Of a DNA stretch of 20,971 nt, positions 15,946 to 20,971 are shown in pieces. Position numbers and translations under genes: made by a program. Position 1 is the stretch's first letter; the number at the start of each line of letters is the position of its first letter. Below the pieces are notes generated by a model. The model saw nothing but the letters and a program-made list of their open reading frames with translations, did no database searches and had not been told where the DNA came from. The stretch is from IMG/VR virus record IMGVR_UViG_3300034072_001307, positions 1-20,971 of that record; one strand, written 5' to 3'. This stretch comes from a virus.

Positions 15946-16296
15946 TTAGCGATAAGCACCGCGTCCAAACATCGAACACAGCAGGTAAGCGGCAAAGGCG
16001 CGGACATACACCACACCAAAGGCCAGGGCGGTTTCTAAAAATGCCTTGTCGGCATAGGCCTTGGTGTTGATAGCGTGGACATACAGGTAATCATGCAAGA
16101 TGGCGGCTTCGAACAAACTGCCCCCGGGGCTCGCCAGTGGCCGCAATGCGCCAGAACTCACACCATCGGATTCAAAGCCGGCGCGAACCACGGCATAGGG
16201 CGTATGCCAATCTTCGATCACTTTCCAGCGGCGCGGCCCAATGCGCTCGGTGCGCAGCGGGCTGTAATGGTCTCTTTTATACCGGGGCATAGACAT
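15946..16296 (-). CDS. DUF1353-like protein, 116 aa
   Basis: The motif order matches small phage proteins of the DUF1353 type: a polar N-terminus, VIEDW, then AGFESDGVSSGALRPLASPG, then AAILHDYLYVHA. The conserved Asp after FES and the HDYLY motif are present. The function of the family is not settled; members usually occur near tail or lysis genes. The C-terminal ~25 residues (TALAFGVVYVRAFAAYLLCS) are hydrophobic enough for a membrane helix. Two starts are possible, MSMPRYK at 16296 (GGAG 4 bases upstream) or MPRYK at 16290 (10 bases); I take the first. Either start overlaps the end of the 130-residue gene. Confidence 0.83.
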   Translation of the reverse strand: MSMPRYKRDHYSPLRTERIGPRRWKVIEDWHTPYAVVRAGFESDGVSSGALRPLASPGGSLFEAAILHDYLYVHAINTKAYADKAFLETALAFGVVYVRAFAAYLLCSMFGRGAYR

Positions 16297-16669
16297 CAAA
16301 CTCCAACTTAGGCAATGAAACTCTGAACTGGGCACCAATTTCAGCCAGGCCAGCATTCAGCCGTTCGGCGCTGATGACATGCACCCGCGTCGCTTCTGGC
16401 GTAAAAATCAGAGTTAATTTCGAGTTCACAATCAAAGCCGGCCGGCGCAGTTCATCGACCACTACCTTGCTGTTCACCACCTGGTCAATGATGGTCATCA
16501 TTTCGCAGTTCGGCAGCGCCACATCAGCGGTGACAGTGATTTGATTGCCGCGCTCTACCCAGTACAGACTGCCAACCCGGCGTAGCGTTTGCCCTGCTAC
16601 CGCGATATTGGCAATCGGGATAATTGGATATTCAGGCTCGACAACAGGAGCATCGCTAATCAAAGACAT
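16277..16669 (-). CDS. Hypothetical phage virion-region protein, 130 aa
   Basis: No family is recognised. The protein has a Pro-rich N-terminus (VVEPEYPIIPIANI) followed by alternating strands (LYWVERGNQITVTADVAL; ALIVNSKLTLIF; RVHVISAERL), so it is probably a small beta protein. The start is ATG at 16669, which overlaps the previous stop by one base (TGATG), with AAGGA about 8 bases upstream; a TTG one codon earlier is less likely. Its end overlaps the DUF1353-like gene. A structural role near the tail fibres is plausible from context only. Confidence 0.8.
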   Translation of the reverse strand: MSLISDAPVVEPEYPIIPIANIAVAGQTLRRVGSLYWVERGNQITVTADVALPNCEMMTIIDQVVNSKVVVDELRRPALIVNSKLTLIFTPEATRVHVISAERLNAGLAEIGAQFRVSLPKLEFDVYAPV

Positions 16670-18132
16670 CAAGAAATCCTTATATGACTGAAACCAGTGA
16701 TAGGCGCGGAGCCGACTAACGAGACTTTCTCAAGGAATTTTGAATAGTCGGATGGGGCGAAAAAGATAAGCTTCCCCCCCTCAACGTATCCGGAGATAGC
16801 CGCCCTACTGTTGGTGGCAATAAATGACACCGGCCAAGTGGTGAACACCGAGTTGCCAAGTGCGGATTCCGATATGTCGAAATCGTAAAACGACACGTTG
16901 CTCGATGCTGAGTAGTTACTATATGAGTAGAACAGAACCTTGTTACTTCCCTTCAACCGGATCAGCTTCGTCGTTTTAAAAGCTGTCTGGTACGCATCCG
17001 AAGTAATCATGCCAAGCACTTTTGTATCGGTATTAAACAGTTTTAAAGCGCTGTAGCTGTAATAACCGGCATCTGGGTCCCATTGGCTAAAACTCTGATT
17101 GAACAGCACATATTTACCGAGACTAAATACATTGAGCACCAATCCTCTTGCCCAAGTAGTCCCTTGCCCGTCAGTAACCATTACCCAATCGGCACCCGCT
17201 ACGGAATACGCATAAGTGATTGCTCCGGCACTTTCCAGTTGCTGCGAACCACCAGCCTGACAAATAGCAAATAACACGTCGTTGGTCGGGTTATACCCAA
17301 GCCCGACGATATAAGTGGTCGGTAAACCAGTCGTAACATAAGTCGACCAAGTAGCACCGTTGTCCGTACTTCGCCGCACTAACTGCTGCAGGCCAATAAA
17401 CACCTTACCGTTCTTAGCGAAAATACTTCTTGCTGTAGTATTCGCATTTCCGGCGTATGTCGTGGCCGTGATCTCCGCGACAGTCGTACCATCGTTCGTA
17501 ATTTTTGTTAATCCGTTGCCAGAAGCCTGCAGCAGCCACAACGTATCGGTATCATCGTCATAGCAATAATCCACATAAACAGCGTTGGCGCTTTTAACAA
17601 CTGCCGGTGCTATCTTTGGATCTGTAAAGCTAACAACAGTGCTTAATGAGGTATTGAGCGGAAACGCGATTTTCTTCCCTGAGTTCAGGACAACGATTTC
17701 CCTATCGCCTGGTACTAAATTACCCGCCTTTTGCGACCACCCAGTATTCTGACCCGCGCTGGTAACTAAAGAGTATGGCCAATACCGGCTATCCCATTTG
17801 CTCGAGTCAGTCTCATACACTCCTGTTTTTAGCCAGCGGGAACCGTCGTCCATGGTGATGTCGGTCACGCCGGTATTGAACATGCGCAGTTCACCGATGT
17901 ATGAGCCGCCGTAGTAGTCGGAAATGCCTTGCGATAGAAACACCAGGTCTTTTAGTTCTGTAGCGCCTGTTACCGCGTCGCTTTTGGTGTTGCTTAGCGT
18001 GGTGATCTTGCTGGTGTTGAGATTCAGCTTCTTGCCTAACACCTTCAAAATACTCAGCTCCATGTTGGAGGTGGCTGAAGTTGCTGCGGCAATCCGCGCT
18101 GAGATCGCGGCTTTAATTGTGCTTAATGCCAT
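16669..18132 (-). CDS. Tail-associated beta-propeller-like protein, 487 aa
   Basis: Residues 1-60 are helical and Ala/Ser-rich, then the protein becomes beta-rich with many short strands. Residues 255-262 read STDNGATW, a textbook Asp-box (S.D.G.TW) as in sialidases and other beta-propellers; no second perfect copy is seen, although weaker related loops occur (DGQGTTW at 321-327). The order of strands and loops fits a propeller or sialidase-like domain that could bind or cut surface glycans. Catalytic residues cannot be assigned, so an enzyme activity is not claimed. Position after the tail fibre gene suggests a tail spike or fibre-tip subunit. AAGGA stands 6 bases before the ATG. Confidence 0.85.
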   Translation of the reverse strand: MALSTIKAAISARIAAATSATSNMELSILKVLGKKLNLNTSKITTLSNTKSDAVTGATELKDLVFLSQGISDYYGGSYIGELRMFNTGVTDITMDDGSRWLKTGVYETDSSKWDSRYWPYSLVTSAGQNTGWSQKAGNLVPGDREIVVLNSGKKIAFPLNTSLSTVVSFTDPKIAPAVVKSANAVYVDYCYDDDTDTLWLLQASGNGLTKITNDGTTVAEITATTYAGNANTTARSIFAKNGKVFIGLQQLVRRSTDNGATWSTYVTTGLPTTYIVGLGYNPTNDVLFAICQAGGSQQLESAGAITYAYSVAGADWVMVTDGQGTTWARGLVLNVFSLGKYVLFNQSFSQWDPDAGYYSYSALKLFNTDTKVLGMITSDAYQTAFKTTKLIRLKGSNKVLFYSYSNYSASSNVSFYDFDISESALGNSVFTTWPVSFIATNSRAAISGYVEGGKLIFFAPSDYSKFLEKVSLVGSAPITGFSHIRIS

Positions 18133-18141
18133 CGTGATTCC

Positions 18142-19917
18142 TTATAAGGCCAGCAATGCTAAGGCCATGGCCAGTTCTGCGGTTTCGTTTGCATTGGGCG
18201 CACTTTCCAACGCGGTGAGGCGATCGTTCGTGCTTGCTTTCGGCGCGGCCTGGGCAGCGATAGCCTGCTTTACGCGCTCAGGCGTCCATGCCCCCCGAGT
18301 CGTCGATGTGCCAGCCTCAGCATCAGTTTGTGTCACCGTGGCCGCTGACCACTCCCGCGCATCGCTAAGCCTTGCATCGTTCGCTGGTGCAGCATTCACA
18401 TCTGCAGCGCTGAGGGTAATGTCAGCAGTCAGTGCCTTGTTGTTGACTTTGCGGGTCGATGGCACGGCGTCGCTGATGTTGTAGCCGGCTAAGGTCGTCG
18501 GCTTTGATGTCACTTGCGCAAAGGTAGGAAACCACGTATCAGGCCGGGCGCTGACGTTGGCTGCAGTCAGCACAATGTCTGCGGCCAGGCTTTGGCCGTT
18601 GATTTTGCGGGTAGTTTTTACGGAGTCCGTGGCATCATCCAGATGCACCCACCCCGTCGCGGTCTTGATGATGTAATCGCCGGCAGTAACGTCTTTGGCG
18701 CCGTCTATTTCAAACGTCAGCGTTCCCGGACCTGTAAGTTTGTACTGATAACCCGTATCGGCACCAACCGGAAATCCTGACGCGGGGTTATGAAAACCCC
18801 GAAACGACAATCCGCCGGACACATTGGCAGCGGTCTGCTGGGCGTACCCCATCGATTTGAGCATGTAACTGCGGGAACTGTATAAGCCATCGGCAACAAT
18901 CACATCTTCAGCTTCAGCTGCCCAGCGCTGGGCAAGCGTGGCAGAGTTTTGCGCGTTGGTTGTGGCGGCGAGCATGTCGCCGTGCTTGGCTACGACATCC
19001 GCGTGTTTGGTACCGACGGTCGACTGCCAGCTGTCGACGGCGCTGTACCAAGTGCCCATTTGCGTATGTTTGGTCACGACATCGCCGTGCTTCGTCACCA
19101 CATCTGCGGCTTTTGTGACGACATCACCGTGTTTTGTCACGACATCAGCAGCTTTGGCCACTACATCGCCATGCTTGGTTGTGACATCACCTTGCCTTGT
19201 GGTGACATCGCCAAGCGCGGTATTCACGTTGCCATGCCAGGTAGAGATTTGTGTGTGCTTGCCAGTGACATCTGCCAAGGCCGTATTGGCATCATTGCGA
19301 TAACCCAGCGCTAAATCCCGGGCGCTTTTGGCTTCGTTGGCGCTGGTCGTGGCACTTTGCAATTTTGCATCGACGTTTGCCTGCAGGCCTGAAACGGTCG
19401 TGCTTAGGGTATTCACTCCTTGCTGCAGCGTCCCAAACAGGTTGACCGACTGCTCAGCGGTGGCCACCATCGTTTCTAAGCGGCTGCTTAAATCAGCTAA
19501 GCCGGCGTTGAGTTCGTACAGTGTTTTGTGGCGGTGCGTGACGCCAAAGGGATCAGTGACTGATACTTCCCCGGGTTTGTACCAGAAGTCATTGAGTGAC
19601 AGGAAAAACAGCCGCTGCTGCTGCAGCACCGCGCTAATTTCCGCAGAGATCCGCAGCGCCGGCGCGGCACTCACCACCGGCTTTACCATGTACCCAACAG
19701 CAGAGAGCGCAGCCGGGAATGTGCCGTGAACTTTTAACTGGCCATCGGCCAGAATTTCAGAAATTTCATACCACTTGTCGCCATCGAGCGAAAACGCATC
19801 ACCCGGTACCGGTGGCTGGATGGCAGTTAGCCAGTACGTGTTCACGCCTGTAACAACATTCCCGCCGGCGGTCACAGATACCGTGCCCTGCCGGTACCAA
19901 TACATTGAAGCAGCCAT
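18142..19917 (-). CDS. Tail fibre protein, 591 aa, with heptad coiled coil
   Basis: Residues 1-80 (YRQGTVSVTAGGNVVTGVN, then PGDAF, then WYEI) match the N-terminal attachment domain of many tail fibres. A long coiled coil spans about 135-330, including a run of exact heptads at 237-285 (VVTKHGD and VVTKAAD). Residues about 335-435 form a beta region. Two tail-fibre repeats follow, at about 436-455 (TRKINGQSLAADIVLTAANV) and 488-507 (TRKVNNKALTADITLSAADV), then a C-terminal segment with DAEAGTSTTRGAWTPERVKQ, common at fibre ends. GGGGGAACC precedes the ATG. Trimeric assembly and receptor contact are inferred from the family. It begins 10 bases after the T-run of an intrinsic terminator-like hairpin. 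Confidence 0.9.
   Translation of the reverse strand: MAASMYWYRQGTVSVTAGGNVVTGVNTYWLTAIQPPVPGDAFSLDGDKWYEISEILADGQLKVHGTFPAALSAVGYMVKPVVSAAPALRISAEISAVLQQQRLFFLSLNDFWYKPGEVSVTDPFGVTHRHKTLYELNAGLADLSSRLETMVATAEQSVNLFGTLQQGVNTLSTTVSGLQANVDAKLQSATTSANEAKSARDLALGYRNDANTALADVTGKHTQISTWHGNVNTALGDVTTRQGDVTTKHGDVVAKAADVVTKHGDVVTKAADVVTKHGDVVTKHTQMGTWYSAVDSWQSTVGTKHADVVAKHGDMLAATTNAQNSATLAQRWAAEAEDVIVADGLYSSRSYMLKSMGYAQQTAANVSGGLSFRGFHNPASGFPVGADTGYQYKLTGPGTLTFEIDGAKDVTAGDYIIKTATGWVHLDDATDSVKTTRKINGQSLAADIVLTAANVSARPDTWFPTFAQVTSKPTTLAGYNISDAVPSTRKVNNKALTADITLSAADVNAAPANDARLSDAREWSAATVTQTDAEAGTSTTRGAWTPERVKQAIAAQAAPKASTNDRLTALESAPNANETAELAMALALLAL
19063..19209 (-). repeat. 21-bp coding repeats (heptad array of the tail fibre)
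   Basis: Seven consecutive 21-base units encode VTTRQGD, VTTKHGD, VVAKAAD, VVTKHGD, VVTKAAD, VVTKHGD and VVTKHTQ. KHGD and KAAD units alternate. DNA copies differ mostly at third positions. Confidence 0.85.
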
Positions 19918-19927
19918 GGTTCCCCCT

Positions 19928-19953
19928 AAAGAAAAAGGCCGCTATTAGCGGCC
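19928..19953 (-). terminator. Intrinsic terminator-like hairpin inside the virion operon
   Basis: On the minus strand GGCCGCT-AAT-AGCGGCC forms a perfect 7-bp GC-rich stem with a 3-base loop, followed at once by TTTTTCTTT. The TAA stop of the DUF6682-type gene lies across the stem-loop boundary. The next gene starts only 10 bases after the T-run, with no room for an obvious promoter, so it probably acts as a partial terminator that lowers fibre-gene transcription. Confidence 0.75.
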
Positions 19954-20580
19954 TCTGGCAATGGCTTCATCAGCCGACATCTTAATCCCGAGGGCCGTGT
20001 TAAAGGCCTCAAGGTGGAAACGGGCGCGGCCGTTGTTGATAAACGCCTGGTCTTTTGAAAAGCCCCGAAACAGCACATAGTCCAGCACCGGGTTGTAATA
20101 GACATCATCAATCGGCAGTACCGCTGTGGGGAGGTCCGCAACTAATGTCGGCGTTGGCCGCAGGCTGTAACTGAGGCGAACTTTCACGCCGGCAGCAACG
20201 CCGGGGTACAGGTAGAAATTGCGCGGATCACGCTCGTCATACAGATAATGCTGCGCTTCAGAGGCGTTAACCGGGTTGTGCCAGTCTGGCCGGCTCCGGT
20301 CGAGCAATGCCATATCAATTGCGGTGATTGGCCGCAGGCTTCCGGCTTCGTTACGAATGACGCGAATAAGGCGCAGACCATCAGCCGGCAGACTCTGCAA
20401 CGTCCCGGCCACCGCATCGAGCGCGACTTGTTTAGCATGAGCATCAGGCCTTGCCGCAACAACAGCCAAGACCGCTGCGTTATACCAACCTAATAATTCA
20501 TCCTCAACCCAATACGTTTTATCCTTGTCGACCAACGTATGACGGGCTTGTTCTAACAAGGTGTTGACTAAAATAGCCAC
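19945..20580 (-). CDS. DUF6682-type phage adaptor/head-tail protein, 211 aa
   Basis: The overall pattern, with LLEQARHTLVDKDKTYWVEDELLGWYNAA, then LPADGLRLIRVIRNEAG, then WHNPVNASEAQHYLYDERDPRNFYLYPG, then DDVYYNPVLDYVLFRGFSKD, matches phage proteins listed as DUF6682, usually found between capsid and tail genes. The mixed helix-strand layout with a helical C-terminus fits a head-tail adaptor placed on the portal; this role is inferred from the neighbourhood. The start is GTG with GAGG 6 bases upstream; no ATG alternative occurs near. It begins 8 bases after the preceding stop and ends within the terminator-like hairpin. Confidence 0.88.
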   Translation of the reverse strand: MAILVNTLLEQARHTLVDKDKTYWVEDELLGWYNAAVLAVVAARPDAHAKQVALDAVAGTLQSLPADGLRLIRVIRNEAGSLRPITAIDMALLDRSRPDWHNPVNASEAQHYLYDERDPRNFYLYPGVAAGVKVRLSYSLRPTPTLVADLPTAVLPIDDVYYNPVLDYVLFRGFSKDQAFINNGRARFHLEAFNTALGIKMSADEAIARGR

Positions 20581-20588
20581 GGCTTACC

Positions 20589-20971
20589 TCAGTAAAATTG
20601 GTGTCTGGTTTGGGCTTCGTAAATGCGGTTCGCTCGGTTTAATGACCACTGCAACGCTTCGGCGCAGCCGGCTTTAAACTCGGTCTTGTACTCGGCCACC
20701 TGTGCTTTACTCAAAGCCCAGCCGTTTTTCTCGTCTTGGCCAAGCTCAGCTGCAGCGCCTTTACAAATCACCACCCGAAAGCGCTCGTACAGTTCATCAT
20801 CGACTTCGGTGGCTTCCTCCATCGGATACAAGGACAAGACCACGCGCAGCTGGCCAGCGCGAGGATTGAACACACGGATATATCCAGCGTCCAATTCAAA
20901 GTCTTGTCCCTGCACCAACGGCTTGCCGTCCAATGCAGCAGCAACAATCGAATTGACCTTGCTATCAAACG
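20589..20971 (-). CDS. Phage virion structural protein, C-terminal 126 residues (5' end outside window)
   Basis: The frame stays open to the right edge, so the gene begins outside; a TTG at 20933 is in frame but is not a convincing start. The visible part has a beta-rich first half (GQDFELDAGYIRVFNP, GQLRVVLSLYPMEE) and a helical second half (LYERFRVVICKGAAAELGQ, then AEYKTEFKAGCAEALQWSLN). This layout and the place just before the DUF6682-type gene suggest an adaptor or head-completion protein, but no named family is recognised. It ends 8 bases before the next start, so the two form an operon. Confidence 0.8.
   Translation of the reverse strand, partial: FDSKVNSIVAAALDGKPLVQGQDFELDAGYIRVFNPRAGQLRVVLSLYPMEEATEVDDELYERFRVVICKGAAAELGQDEKNGWALSKAQVAEYKTEFKAGCAEALQWSLNRANRIYEAQTRHQFY

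Noticed and set aside
15932-15979. Longer N-terminus for the 222-residue protein
   Set aside because: It would overlap the DUF1353-like gene and lacks a ribosome-binding site, whereas GGAG precedes the ATG at 15931.
17924-18484. 186-codon open frame on the plus strand
   Set aside because: It spans the junction of two well-supported minus-strand genes and reads as an Ala/Ser/Val-rich mirror product.
19063-19209. Regular direct repeats resembling a CRISPR array
   Set aside because: The period is 21 bases with no spacers, and the units translate as coiled-coil heptads within an intact fibre gene.

Overview
This window looks like part of the late (virion) region of a tailed bacteriophage or prophage of a Gram-negative bacterium, probably a gammaproteobacterial host; the exact host cannot be read from the sequence. 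All genes I accept lie on the minus strand, so transcription runs from the right edge to the left edge. Packing is very tight: neighbouring genes overlap by 1 to 20 bases or are separated by about 2 to 60 bases, and no gene-free stretch exceeds 300 bases. I found no tRNA, rRNA, CRISPR array, integrase, transposase or lysis gene.

Layout in transcription order. (1) 20971-19945: two virion head-tail/adaptor-type genes, the first cut by the window edge and the second of the DUF6682 type. A strong intrinsic terminator-like hairpin follows them, with the DUF6682 stop codon in its loop. (2) 19917-11660: a tail fibre with a heptad-repeat coiled coil, a 487-residue protein with a sialidase-type Asp-box, a run of small proteins (one DUF1353-like, one Gp80-like), a 434-residue protein with about eight 20-residue beta-type repeats, and a 536-residue structural protein. 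(3) 11663-8592: a 1023-residue fibre/tip protein with a fibronectin III-like domain, a chitin-binding-like patch, long coiled coils and a lambda J/DUF1983-like C-terminal part. (4) 8592-4683: a 55-residue gene, then an AT-rich dyad with a promoter-like sequence, then a block of small Ala- and helix-rich proteins that look like internal (ejection) proteins, two of which share a motif and appear paralogous. (5) 4679-1: a giant polyvalent protein, at least 1559 residues and cut by the left edge. It carries an inorganic-pyrophosphatase-like domain and a DarB-like adenine methylase domain, consistent with a protein ejected with the DNA to protect it from host defences.

No tape-measure or tail-tube gene is visible, and the order adaptor, fibres, nozzle-like protein, ejection proteins, giant ejected enzyme recalls podoviruses with giant polyvalent virion proteins (Bcep22-like). 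This class is an inference.

The most interesting object is a 100-codon gene at 1243-941 lying entirely inside the giant gene in the +1 frame. It has its own AAGGA ribosome-binding site, its leucine codons are 10 of 11 CTG, and its product looks helical. The giant gene's own frame across the same bases is low-complexity and rich in rare codons. This is the signature of an overprinted gene carried in a disordered linker.
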